Of a stretch of DNA of 64,000 bases, positions 27,635-36,412 are shown piece after piece. Both the position numbers and the translations under genes were made by a program. The stretch is from Flavobacterium algicola (GTDB taxonomy: Bacteria; Bacteroidota; Bacteroidia; Flavobacteriales; Flavobacteriaceae). The notes under the pieces were generated by a model, which did no database searches, was not told where the DNA came from, and saw only the letters and a list, made by a program, of their open reading frames with translations. How positions within the stretch are numbered: position 1 is the stretch's first letter; the number at the start of each line of letters is the position of its first letter. The stretch lies in NCBI RefSeq assembly GCF_022399565.1, contig NZ_JAJTUT010000002.1, positions 930,001-994,000 of the forward strand, in the 5' to 3' direction.

Positions 27635-29080
27635 ATGAAATTAATTCTTACTTCTATTGTCTCACTGACAATTGGATTTGGTTGTATTGCTCAAAGCAAA
27701 AATAATAAAGCAACTGATGCGTTAAAAAAAGAAACTGCGGCCTCTATGCAATCTAATTATGGCGAGTATAAAAAGATCGCCCTAACTATTTGGGATTATG
27801 CTGAATTAGGATTTAAGGAAGAAAAAAGTGCTGCATTGTTGCAGAATACTTTAAAAGATAATGGTTTTACCGTTGAAGCAGGTGTAGCTGGAATACCGAC
27901 TGCATTTGTAGCAACTTATGGGAGCGGCTCACCCGTAATTGGAATTTTGGCAGAGTACGACGCTTTACCCGGTTTATCACAAGATAATTCTCCTACCAAA
28001 ACAGCAAGTGCCAATCATACAAGTGGACATGCTTGTGGACATAATTTGTTTGGTACAGGATCGGTTGCGGCAGGTATTGCTGTCAAAAAATTATTGAAAA
28101 CAGGAAAATTAAAAGGAACAATTAAAATATTTGGTTGCCCTGCCGAAGAAGGTGGAAGCGGAAAAGTATATATGGTACGTGAAGGTTTGTTTGATAACGT
28201 AGATGTAGCATTACACTGGCATCCAAGCGATGATAACTTGGTTACCAATTCAAGTTCACTGGCAAACATATCGGCTAAATTTAGATTTCATGGTATTGCC
28301 TCTCATGCTGCTGGTTCGCCAGAAAAAGGACGCTCTGCTCTAGATGCAGTCGAAGCAATGGATCATATGGTCAATATGATGAGAGAACACGTACCGCAAG
28401 AAACTCGTATACATTACGTAATCACAAGCGGTGGTAAAGCACCTAATGTTGTACCCGATTTTGCCGAAGTGTATTACTATGTGAGAAATCCAGCCAAAAC
28501 AGAAGTAGTCTCCACATTTGAGCGAATTAAAAAAGCTGCAGAAGGTGCTGCCTTGGGTACAGAAACCAAAATGGATTTTGAAATCATTGGTGGTGCCCAT
28601 GACTTACTAATAAACAAAACTTTGGTGGCCAACATGCAAATAAATTTAGAAAAAGTAGGCGGTGTTACTTACACAGACGACGAAGTTGCTTATGCAAAGA
28701 AAATGCAAGCAACCTTTACAGATAAGTATGCTCCAATTAATTCTGTCGCGACTGTAAAACCTATTAGCATAGCAAAAACACTTGGGTCTACAGATGTTGG
28801 TGATGTAAGTTATGCTATTCCAACAGTAGGACTTAGAGCTGCCACTTGGGTTGCTGGTACAAGCGCTCATAGTTGGCAAGCTGTTGCTTCTGGTGGTACT
28901 GAAATTGGAATTAAAGGAATGATGGTAGCCTCCAAAACATTGGCATTTACTGCAATTGATTTATTTACTAATCCTGACTTAATTAAAAAAGCAAAGGAAG
29001 AATTTATTGAAGCTAAAGGCGATTATCAATACAAAGCATTACTTGGTGACCGGGAACCAGCTTTAAATTACAGAGATTAA
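27635..29080 (+). CDS. Secreted M20 family amidohydrolase (AbgB-like)
   Basis: 481 residues with a signal peptide ending near FGCIAQ, so periplasmic. The M20D amidohydrolase metal site is recognisable: LAEYDALPG, GHACGHNLFGTG, CPAEEGG, and HWHPSD; the dimerisation domain starts at about FRFHGIASHAAGSPEKGRSAL. Closest in type to p-aminobenzoyl-glutamate hydrolase subunit B. Expected reaction is hydrolysis of an amide of an amino acid; the substrate is unknown. Stand-alone. Confidence 0.9.
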   Translation: MKLILTSIVSLTIGFGCIAQSKNNKATDALKKETAASMQSNYGEYKKIALTIWDYAELGFKEEKSAALLQNTLKDNGFTVEAGVAGIPTAFVATYGSGSPVIGILAEYDALPGLSQDNSPTKTASANHTSGHACGHNLFGTGSVAAGIAVKKLLKTGKLKGTIKIFGCPAEEGGSGKVYMVREGLFDNVDVALHWHPSDDNLVTNSSSLANISAKFRFHGIASHAAGSPEKGRSALDAVEAMDHMVNMMREHVPQETRIHYVITSGGKAPNVVPDFAEVYYYVRNPAKTEVVSTFERIKKAAEGAALGTETKMDFEIIGGAHDLLINKTLVANMQINLEKVGGVTYTDDEVAYAKKMQATFTDKYAPINSVATVKPISIAKTLGSTDVGDVSYAIPTVGLRAATWVAGTSAHSWQAVASGGTEIGIKGMMVASKTLAFTAIDLFTNPDLIKKAKEEFIEAKGDYQYKALLGDREPALNYRD

Positions 29081-29189
29081 ATAGATAATTTCTTCTCAGT
29101 ATTTAATTATTTTGCTCGGATACAGTAGATTGCTATTCGACAAAAAACAATTGCTATTCTTGGTATTCGAAATTTTAAACAAGTCTTAA

Positions 29190-29221
29190 AAAAACAAAAG
29201 CCGCGTATTACTACGCGGCTT
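29190..29221 (-). terminator. Terminator of the SPFH lipoprotein operon
   Basis: Perfect 10-bp GC-rich stem AAGCCGCGTA / TACGCGGCTT with TTTTGTTTTTTT after it on the minus strand. Confidence 0.9.
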
Positions 29222-29227
29222 ATTTGT

Positions 29228-30004
29228 TTATGGATTTAAAATCAAAGGTGTTCTACCATCGGTTATGATCACTTTGTTTTGTGTGTTTCGTAGTGCTTCG
29301 ATGTATTGCTGTTGTAAAACTTCTTTTGTCAAACCACTAGATTTCATTCGGTTGGTCTCTGCATCAATTTTAGCTTTTTCCAAATACATTTTAGATGTTT
29401 CGAGTTCATTTTTTACTTGATTGGCCTGCTGCACAGCATTATTTCGCTGCTCAATTGCGTTTGCCATAGATTTTGGCGGCGTTAATCCAGACGTAAGTGT
29501 GTTTAGTGAAAAACCTTTATCCTTAAATTTTTTGGCCAGCACTACTTCTACTGATTTTTCAAAACTACCTAAATTATTCATTAAAGAATCGGTCGTGTAA
29601 TTACGTGCTTCTTCACGATATGAGTCTGTGACTAACTTATTTAAGGTGTTGTTTTCTACATTGTCTAGAAATTCCTCTCCTGTACCTAGGTGCTTGTAAT
29701 TAAGCACGATTGATGGCGCCTGCCCCCTTGTTGCTTGGTAAGTATAAGATGGGTCAATAGTGAATAATCCGGCATCGCGAGCCGAAACACTAATCGCATC
29801 ACAGTCTGCTTTTTGTTCAAACATTGGTACTTGATACAATTCAGAACCTGGACCTAATGGGCCTTGTGCTCCCGTAACTGTTTTAAAGCTTTCTAATCCA
29901 TTTCTTCCGTAATCTGTCATTAATACCCCCTCGTAGTTGGGCTCGGGGCGGTTACAAGAGGTAAGACTCACAATTGCGAGTCCGATAAGTAGAAATTTTT
30001 TCAT
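29228..30004 (-). CDS. SPFH/prohibitin-like lipoprotein
   Basis: 258 residues. Lipobox LTSCNRPEPNYEG puts the mature Cys at about residue 17, so it is lipid-anchored. The middle resembles the SPFH fold (NYEGVLM, FTIDPSYTYQ, LVTDSYREEARNYTTDSL), followed by a coiled-coil (AIEQRNNAVQQANQVKNELETSKMYLEKA read with an E/A-rich helix). Prohibitin-like proteins form membrane scaffolds. It follows the 60-residue membrane protein by 2 bp. Confidence 0.85.
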   Translation of the reverse strand: MKKFLLIGLAIVSLTSCNRPEPNYEGVLMTDYGRNGLESFKTVTGAQGPLGPGSELYQVPMFEQKADCDAISVSARDAGLFTIDPSYTYQATRGQAPSIVLNYKHLGTGEEFLDNVENNTLNKLVTDSYREEARNYTTDSLMNNLGSFEKSVEVVLAKKFKDKGFSLNTLTSGLTPPKSMANAIEQRNNAVQQANQVKNELETSKMYLEKAKIDAETNRMKSSGLTKEVLQQQYIEALRNTQNKVIITDGRTPLILNP

Positions 30005-30006
30005 AA

Positions 30007-30189
30007 TTAATTTTGCTTTTTGCGGTTAAAAAATTTATTGTATGGGAAAAGTGTTAGTGCTATAACACTCCCTATTAATGTAATGATGGTAAGGCTTGGA
30101 GTCTCACTTCTAAATGCAATTTGGTTTAATTTTAAGAGTGCAATCAGAAAAACTATAAAAATTAATACTTTCAAAATTGTGTTTTTCAT
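30007..30189 (-). CDS. Small membrane protein, unknown function
   Basis: 60 residues: two hydrophobic helices (about 5-22 and 33-50) and a basic C-terminus (FFNRKKQN). Placed directly before the SPFH lipoprotein gene with 2 bp between, so probably its operon partner. Confidence 0.65.
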   Translation of the reverse strand: MKNTILKVLIFIVFLIALLKLNQIAFRSETPSLTIITLIGSVIALTLFPYNKFFNRKKQN

Positions 30190-30492
30190 TCTAATTTATT
30201 TTCAATAATTGTGATCATTTTAGCAAGAGCTTAAATACATTTGTAAGATATATTAAATTTACGAGTTCAATTACTATTTTTTTAAAATCTAAAATATTTA
30301 TTTATTCCTTGCAAGCTGAAATTTATCTCCACAAAAGTGTCAACTATCACTTTAGAAGAAATAGAAATGCTCTAATACATTAAAAAAAACATTCTTTTGT
30401 CAATTATTTGTATCTTGTAAGAGACTCAGGTTTCATTACATAGATTGTAAGAAATTGCCTTCTTAAAGAAATAAAGCCCTTAAAAAATTATC
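30190..30492. other. AT-rich divergent intergenic region
   Basis: About 300 bp between divergent genes. It contains no TAnnTTTG match I could place with confidence and no repeat. Confidence 0.45.
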
Positions 30493-31536
30493 ATGATGAA
30501 TAGAAAAATAATCACAATAGGTTTTTGCATTCTTGCCACTAGCCTACTTACCTTCTCTTGTAAAAACACGACTACAGCTGCTCCACAAGATAAGCTTGTA
30601 ATTCCCGTTGACAAGGCTAAGTTTTTGAATGGAGGATTAGCAGAACCTATTACTATCGAAACCAGGACACTATCAGATGGATCAAGTGCCGATTGCTATA
30701 AAATTGTAGTTAAAAGTACGCCAACTGATCACGCCATGGGACCTTGGTGCCCTACCAATATTTCTGATGATGCTTCTGCTGGTGGTATTTGGTTAGAAAA
30801 CGGTAAAGTTTATGATGTAGATGGAGCTTTTGTAAAAAACTTAGCGCAGTTTTATAAAGATTCTACTTGGGCTATGTATAACAAAGCCACTGGAGCCATT
30901 ACTAAGACCAAAACGGAAGCGGATTGCCGCGAGGCTGCCAATCCTAATGTAGGGGAAGAATATAAAAATTATTGTGTAGAATGTTTGCCTTCTTACGTAG
31001 CCAATCTATCCCATACTTATTATATTCCTGTACGTCCAAAAGCAGCTGCTAAGCCTTATGAATTTTCAAAAGGTCCCGGAGGACCAGGCGGACCTGACGG
31101 GCCAGAAGGTCATCCAAAGCCTGATGGCGAAAGGGGCCCTAAACCATCTCATGATAGTACACCGTCTACCCGTGGGTTGGCTTTTAACGGAATTGTTTTT
31201 GATGCTCCTGCACCAACTGATCGTATTCTAGGCGCCTACACTTTGGCTCCTTTTGATGATGCTGGTGGACATATTAATTTGAATGCTGGTTATCATTATC
31301 ATGCAGCAACTGGTCTTTCGACAAGAATCGCACAAACAGATCAGCATGCAGCCATGATAGGGTACGCCATGGATGGATACGGATTGTATGAAAATACAGA
31401 TAGCAAGGGAACAGATTACAAAGATCTAGATGCCTTAAGAGGTCACTACGATTCAGTGAGAGGATATCACTACCACGTAGACAAAGCAGGAAATAATAAT
31501 TTTATAAATGGATTACGCGGTGAATTTGCTGAGTAG
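30493..31536 (+). CDS. YHYH domain lipoprotein
   Basis: 347 residues. Signal peptide with lipobox LLTFSCKN, so surface- or periplasm-anchored. N-terminal YHYH-protein region (DHAMGPWCPTNISDDASAGGIWLENG), a Gly-Pro-rich collagen-like linker at about 195-222 (GPGGPGGPDGPEGHPKPDGE), then the second half with GYHYHAA, IGYAMDGYGLYE and GYHYHVD. The family is found in secreted proteins of marine and soil bacteria; function is unknown, though the paired histidines suggest metal binding. ATG at 30493 or 30496. Confidence 0.88.
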   Translation: MMNRKIITIGFCILATSLLTFSCKNTTTAAPQDKLVIPVDKAKFLNGGLAEPITIETRTLSDGSSADCYKIVVKSTPTDHAMGPWCPTNISDDASAGGIWLENGKVYDVDGAFVKNLAQFYKDSTWAMYNKATGAITKTKTEADCREAANPNVGEEYKNYCVECLPSYVANLSHTYYIPVRPKAAAKPYEFSKGPGGPGGPDGPEGHPKPDGERGPKPSHDSTPSTRGLAFNGIVFDAPAPTDRILGAYTLAPFDDAGGHINLNAGYHYHAATGLSTRIAQTDQHAAMIGYAMDGYGLYENTDSKGTDYKDLDALRGHYDSVRGYHYHVDKAGNNNFINGLRGEFAE

Positions 31537-31613
31537 GTTCAAGTATGATTACTCCTAATCACTTTTCTTTAGCTTAATTGCTATAATATCTTCGATTATT
31601 AATCGTATAAAGA

Positions 31614-31658
31614 AAATCCCGACTATTGCTATTTTATGCAGGAGTCGGGATTTTTTTA
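31614..31658. terminator. Bidirectional terminator between YHYH and ALDH genes
   Basis: Perfect 11-bp stem AAATCCCGACT / AGTCGGGATTT with an 18-nt loop, T-run on both strands. Confidence 0.85.
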
Positions 31659-33029
31659 TTATTCTAAAAACCACTTGATAATTTTCTTTTTCATATCAGA
31701 ATATGGAGCATATTTAATTGAGGGTTCCAACAAAAATGATTTATCTAAAATACTTTTGAAGTGGGTAAATGAATCAAAACCAGCTTTACCATGGTAGTTC
31801 CCGATTCCGCTTCCGCCCACACCACCAAAAGGCAGCTTACTATTTGACAAATGCATTAAACTATCGTTTACAGCACCGCCGCCAAATGATATTTCACTCA
31901 ACAATTTATCAGCGCTTTTTGAGCTCTTCGTGTATATGTAACACGATAAAGGTTTTGGCCTACTCTTGACTTTTTTAATGGCTTCATCTAGATTGGTAAA
32001 TGACAATACAGGAAGCAAGGGACCAAAAATTTCATCTTCCATGACTTCGTCTTCAAATGTGATATTATGCATAATAGTCGGACTTATAAATCGCTCTACT
32101 TCATTTGTAGTTCCGCCATGATATATTTTATTACTGTCTAGTAGTTTGATCAAGCGGTCAAAATTTTTGGAATTGATAATCTGCAAATAGTTTTCTGCTT
32201 TAACGTCTTTTTCTTTGTAATTTGCTTTTATTTCCTCTTTTAATGCTTGTAGAAAACGACTTTCAATTGCTTTGTCGACCAAAATGTAATCTGGTGCAAT
32301 ACAAGTCTGTCCAGCATTTAAAAATTTTGCCCAAACAATTCGCTTTGCTGTCATTTTAATATCTGTATCTGCAAGTACAAAAGTGGGACTCTTTCCTCCT
32401 AGTTCTAATGTAACAGGTGTCAAATGCTTTGCAGCTGCTTGGTAAACGATTTTACCAACGGTAGTACTACCTGTGAAAAATATTTTATCAAATTTCTGAT
32501 TAAGTAATTCTGTAGTTTCTTCAATCCCACCTTCGACCACGCAAAAATATTCAGAGGCAAAATTCTCATTGATCAATTTGGCCATAACTGCCGATGTTCT
32601 AGCAGGAAGTTCACTTGGTTTCAAGATGACTGTATTCCCAGCGGCTAGTGAAGTTATTGCTGGTACCAAGGATAGTTGATAAGGATAATTCCAAGCTCCA
32701 ATAATTAGTGTTGAACCCAAAGGTTCTGGAATGATATAGCTCTTGGCAGGAAAATTTACAAATCCTGTGGAAACTTTTTTTCGTTTACTCCATTTTTCGA
32801 TATTATCAATTGAATTGTTTATTTCGTGATACAATAACGATAGTTCTGTCAAATAGGTTTCAAATTCTGACTTTCCGAAATCATCGTAAATCGCTTTGTA
32901 AAGTAACGCTTCATTGTCTTTTAAAACCTTCTTAATTTTGGTCAATTGAGCGATCCTAAAGTCAATGCTCTTGGTTGCATTTGAATTGAAAAAAGCTTTT
33001 TGACTCGCCAGTATTTCTTGAATTTCCAT
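31659..33029 (-). CDS. Aldehyde dehydrogenase (ALDH3-like)
   Basis: 456 residues, NAD(P)-dependent oxidation of an aldehyde to an acid. FTGSTTVGKIV, the glutamate in TLELGGKSP, the catalytic cysteine in NAGQTCIAPDY and the C-terminal PFGGVGGSGIGNYHGK are all present. The short N-terminus and hydrophobic C-terminal tail resemble ALDH3 enzymes acting on fatty or aromatic aldehydes. Stand-alone; physiological substrate unknown. Confidence 0.93.
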   Translation of the reverse strand: MEIQEILASQKAFFNSNATKSIDFRIAQLTKIKKVLKDNEALLYKAIYDDFGKSEFETYLTELSLLYHEINNSIDNIEKWSKRKKVSTGFVNFPAKSYIIPEPLGSTLIIGAWNYPYQLSLVPAITSLAAGNTVILKPSELPARTSAVMAKLINENFASEYFCVVEGGIEETTELLNQKFDKIFFTGSTTVGKIVYQAAAKHLTPVTLELGGKSPTFVLADTDIKMTAKRIVWAKFLNAGQTCIAPDYILVDKAIESRFLQALKEEIKANYKEKDVKAENYLQIINSKNFDRLIKLLDSNKIYHGGTTNEVERFISPTIMHNITFEDEVMEDEIFGPLLPVLSFTNLDEAIKKVKSRPKPLSCYIYTKSSKSADKLLSEISFGGGAVNDSLMHLSNSKLPFGGVGGSGIGNYHGKAGFDSFTHFKSILDKSFLLEPSIKYAPYSDMKKKIIKWFLE

Positions 33030-33349
33030 CTGTAATTGTTTTTGATTAGTGTTTGAGAATCTTGAAGCAACAAAAAGAACTAAAATATGTAGTGACTTTT
33101 AGCTAAATCTTGTACTATCGCTTCCGTTTCAATAATCCTTTCAAACAAATCTACGACCCTACATTCAATAAGTAGATTGGTTTCCATTCTATTTTGAATG
33201 CAATCGCATTAAACTGCACCTTTACGTCCAAAAACTGACTAAACACTGAATTTTATTTGATGAGTAAGAAAAGCTAAGAGACACCACTAGCCTATTAGTC
33301 TCCTAACTAAATATAGCTGAAAAATAAAATAGTACACTTTTTTAAAAAG
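33030..33349. other. AT-rich divergent intergenic region
   Basis: About 320 bp up to the MarR operator. No gene or repeat seen. Confidence 0.45.
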
Positions 33350-33373
33350 TAATTGATATATCAATTATATTTG
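33350..33373 (+). promoter_or_regulatory. MarR-type operator overlapping a -7 promoter box
   Basis: A perfect 18-bp palindrome TAATTGATATATCAATTA (33350-33367) overlaps TATATTTG (33366-33373), a TAnnTTTG box 16 bp before the marR ATG. MarR proteins typically bind AT-rich palindromes with TTG..CAA half-sites, so this is a likely autoregulatory operator. Confidence 0.75.
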
Positions 33374-33389
33374 TGTCAAATATTAAATT

Positions 33390-33827
33390 ATGAAAACAAA
33401 TAATCCAACAGGAACTGTACTCTATACAATTGAGCAAACAATTAAAGAGTACCGAAAACTATCACAAAAAAATATTGCTGCTGTTGTTACAGACATCACT
33501 GTAGACCAGTGCTTGCTATTAATTATTCTTAGTAAAAATGCTTTTTTATCGCAGAAAGAAATAGCAAAATTAATATTTAAAGACAATGCTTCGATTACTC
33601 GAATTATCGAGTTAATGGTAAAAAAAAATTATCTAACCAGACAGATAAACGAATTAGACAGAAGAAAATACACGCTGGAAATAACCGAAAAAGGAACCAA
33701 AACCATTGAACTACTATCCCCCGTGATAACCCAAAACAGACAAACTGCTCTTGCAGGCTTATCGCTGAACGAAATTGAAACTCTTGATGAAATTTTGAAT
33801 AAGATAATTATAAATTGTAAGAACTAA
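33390..33827 (+). CDS. MarR family transcriptional regulator
   Basis: 145 residues with the winged helix of the family: FLSQKEIAKLIFKDNASITRIIELMVKKNYL and wing DRRKYTLEITEKG. Dimeric repressor expected to bind the palindrome just upstream of itself. The S41 peptidase starts 1 bp after its stop, so both are controlled together. Inducer unknown. Confidence 0.92.
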   Translation: MKTNNPTGTVLYTIEQTIKEYRKLSQKNIAAVVTDITVDQCLLLIILSKNAFLSQKEIAKLIFKDNASITRIIELMVKKNYLTRQINELDRRKYTLEITEKGTKTIELLSPVITQNRQTALAGLSLNEIETLDEILNKIIINCKN

Positions 33828-33828
33828 G

Positions 33829-34923
33829 ATGAAAAAATTAAATCGACAAAAGCTAATCTGTATACCCTACGATTACAGTAAAAACAAAATACATCACACA
33901 TTAATTATACTATTCTGTTTTATTACGACTTTCTCCTTTGGTCAAAATACAGACAGCATTCAAAAAAACAGACTGCATATTATGAATCAAATAGCAGCAA
34001 AAGTAAAAAATCATTATATATTTAAAGATATTGCGATTCAAACGGATTCTTTACTAAGACAAAAAAATATTCAAGATAAATTTGCCCTTTTAGACAATAA
34101 AGATTTTGCGAAACAACTCACTACTTACTTGAAATCAGTCACCAAAGACAAACATTTTTTTATTAAATACATTGGCAATACTCAAGTAAATTCTAAAGTT
34201 CCAAATGACAAAGAGCAGCAAAAGATCTATAACTATTTGAATAGTCTCGAAAATTATGGCTTTGAAAGTGTAAAACGTCTTGAAGGAAATATTGGTTATA
34301 TCAATTACAAAGGCTTTGCTGAGCCAAAATCAAGCGAAATTGCAATGGCTGCTGCGATGAATTTTGTAGCCAATACCAATTCATTAATAATTGACTTAAG
34401 AGAAAACAAAGGTGGTGATGGAAATACGTTGCTTCAGTTTTGTAGTTATTTTTTTAAAGTAAAAACAAAGCTTTATGATACTTACTTTCGAAATACAGAT
34501 CATAGTACTGAAGATTGGACGAAAAATAAGGTGTTAGGATTGAAATACCTAAACAAACCAATCTACATATTAACGAGTGGAACTACCTTTTCAGCGGGAG
34601 AAGGCTTATCTTACTTTCTACAATCTTATAATTTGGCAAAGGTAATCGGGGAGCAAACTGGGGGTGCTGCCAATCCCGTTGATCATTTTATTATTGATAA
34701 TCAATTTTTAGTCTTAATTCCGAGTGGAAAAATTACTGCAACCTTAACGAAAAACAGCTGGGAACAATTGGGTGTAACTCCAGATATAATTGTAAGTAAA
34801 GAAAAAGCATTCACGAATACTTACTGTATGGCGCTGAATGAACTATTAAAAAACAGCTCTAAAACCGAATTAAAAGAAGAGGAAATTCGAGAACTAATCA
34901 AAAGTTTAGAGAAAGATTTATAG
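33829..34923 (+). CDS. Secreted S41 family peptidase (IRBP-like)
   Basis: 364 residues with a long N-terminus and a hydrophobic signal segment at about 23-39 ending SFGQ, so periplasmic. C-terminal S41 core: GNIGYINYKGF, LIIDLRENKGGDG, and the nucleophile serine in LTSGTTFSAGEGL, with the lysine/glutamate region IGEQTGGAANPVD. No PDZ domain, as in the tail-specific protease-like/IRBP subgroup. Cotranscribed with marR, an unusual pairing that points to stress or toxic-compound control. Confidence 0.9.
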   Translation: MKKLNRQKLICIPYDYSKNKIHHTLIILFCFITTFSFGQNTDSIQKNRLHIMNQIAAKVKNHYIFKDIAIQTDSLLRQKNIQDKFALLDNKDFAKQLTTYLKSVTKDKHFFIKYIGNTQVNSKVPNDKEQQKIYNYLNSLENYGFESVKRLEGNIGYINYKGFAEPKSSEIAMAAAMNFVANTNSLIIDLRENKGGDGNTLLQFCSYFFKVKTKLYDTYFRNTDHSTEDWTKNKVLGLKYLNKPIYILTSGTTFSAGEGLSYFLQSYNLAKVIGEQTGGAANPVDHFIIDNQFLVLIPSGKITATLTKNSWEQLGVTPDIIVSKEKAFTNTYCMALNELLKNSSKTELKEEEIRELIKSLEKDL

Positions 34924-34999
34924 CTTTCCCTATGGTTACCAAAGTATTTATTGCATACCCAAAATAGAAGTATCGAATCAAAAAGAACTGTAATAATTG

Positions 35000-35060
35000 T
35001 TTTTAAGAATGAAAGCAAATTTCCCTAAAATCATATGGGACACCATTTCATTCTTAAAAA
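35000..35060. terminator. Bidirectional terminator with perfect 15-bp stem
   Basis: TTTTTAAGAATGAAA (35000-35014) and TTTCATTCTTAAAAA (35046-35060), 31-nt loop containing a TCCC/GGGA mini-stem. It lies between the convergent S41 and NRAMP-like genes. Confidence 0.78.
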
Positions 35061-35102
35061 CTAACTACACGCACAAAGCGGACTAATTTATAGGACTGTT
35101 AA

Positions 35103-36377
35103 TCAAAAGTATTCTAATAAAGCCAATATACCTGTGTAGGATATGATTAGTGAAAATAACAGTGCAGAAAATAAACCGATATTTACAAACAAACTTGTTT
35201 TGTATCCCTTCATTACTTTTTTATTATTGACCATTAATATAATTCCGAAAACAACGATTGGCAATACAAACACATTAAAAACTTGCGATAAAATTTGCAT
35301 CTCAATTGGGTTCGCTCCAAAAATCGGAACAATCAAAGCAACCAGACAAGCAATAAATGTTACTACTCTAAATTGGCGTGAATCGGTATCTAAGATTCCA
35401 GATTGATAATCAGCCAACAATAAAGGTGCAATCAATAAACAAGGAAAAATAGAAGACAAACCTGCGCTCAATGTGCCAAAAAAGAAAATAGAAACTGCCA
35501 AATTACCTGCTACAGGTTCTAACGTATTGGCCATATCTAGCACTTTTGTAACAGGGTGCCCTTGGTGGTATAGTGCCCCACAAGCAACTGCCATTACAGC
35601 ACCACTTATCAAGAATATAAAAATACTTGCTGTGATAGAATCTTTCTTTTGTTGGTCGAGATTTGCAATTGTCCAACCTTTACCTCTTACAAAAAGAGGA
35701 CGTGATAAAAATGTAGCTGCCGCCATAGTGGTTCCCACAAATGCGGCAACCATCATTTTACCTCCCGGAACAGTTGGTATTGACGGAATTAATCCCATAA
35801 CAACATCAGCTGGTAAAGGGTATACAAAAAACAGAGAGAGTATAAACGACAATCCCATAAAAGTTACAAAAATCACCAGTATCTTCTCAAAAAAAGCATA
35901 CTTCCCTACTAGCATCAGCGCGTAGAAAATACCAATAATTAAAATTGCAACACCAAGTACTGTTTCGTATTTGTATCCTATGAGACCCTTAAAATTCATC
36001 GCCAGAATTTCATAGATGATATTGGCCGAAATTCCTAGGATTCCCATTAATGAATTCCACTGTCCAAATGATATACCGATGATGATAATTAATGCCAAAT
36101 ACTTGCCTCCTTTAATGTGTTTTTTAAAACCATAAAGTGCAGTTTCTCCAGAGATTAGCGCATAGTTCCCGTAGGCAAACATTAATACTCCAGAAAACAA
36201 GCAGCTCAATAATAAAACCCATAATAATTGCATTCCATAAGTACTTCCTGCAACAATCATCGAGGTAACACTTCCTGTACCTATTGTGTAGCCAATGGCA
36301 AATATTCCGGGACCAAAACTGAGAATGAGCGCAATTAATTTTTTTGTAATAGACTTATTTGTCTTAATAGTTTCCAT
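35103..36377 (-). CDS. NRAMP-like transporter lacking the metal-binding motif
   Basis: 424 residues, 11-12 transmembrane helices with the NRAMP/APC fold (GPGIFAIGYTIG, KYALLSGETALYG, FQSSIFPCLLIAPLL-like pattern). In TM1 the metal motif DPGN is read as GTGS, and the TM6 methionine motif (MPHN) is not present, so divalent metal transport is doubtful. It is the last gene of the sugar-catabolic operon (gap of 35 bp after gntK-gnd), which suggests transport of an organic compound instead. Similar proteins occur in other Bacteroidetes sugar loci. Confidence 0.8.
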   Translation of the reverse strand: METIKTNKSITKKLIALILSFGPGIFAIGYTIGTGSVTSMIVAGSTYGMQLLWVLLLSCLFSGVLMFAYGNYALISGETALYGFKKHIKGGKYLALIIIIGISFGQWNSLMGILGISANIIYEILAMNFKGLIGYKYETVLGVAILIIGIFYALMLVGKYAFFEKILVIFVTFMGLSFILSLFFVYPLPADVVMGLIPSIPTVPGGKMMVAAFVGTTMAAATFLSRPLFVRGKGWTIANLDQQKKDSITASIFIFLISGAVMAVACGALYHQGHPVTKVLDMANTLEPVAGNLAVSIFFFGTLSAGLSSIFPCLLIAPLLLADYQSGILDTDSRQFRVVTFIACLVALIVPIFGANPIEMQILSQVFNVFVLPIVVFGIILMVNNKKVMKGYKTSLFVNIGLFSALLFSLIISYTGILALLEYF

Positions 36378-36412
36378 GGTTTGTTGGTTTGTTTTTGATT
36401 AGTTAGTGGTGG

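Noticed and set aside
35473-35925. Plus-strand open frame opposite the NRAMP-like gene
   Set aside because: Antisense shadow of a well supported gene, no promoter and no recognisable motif.
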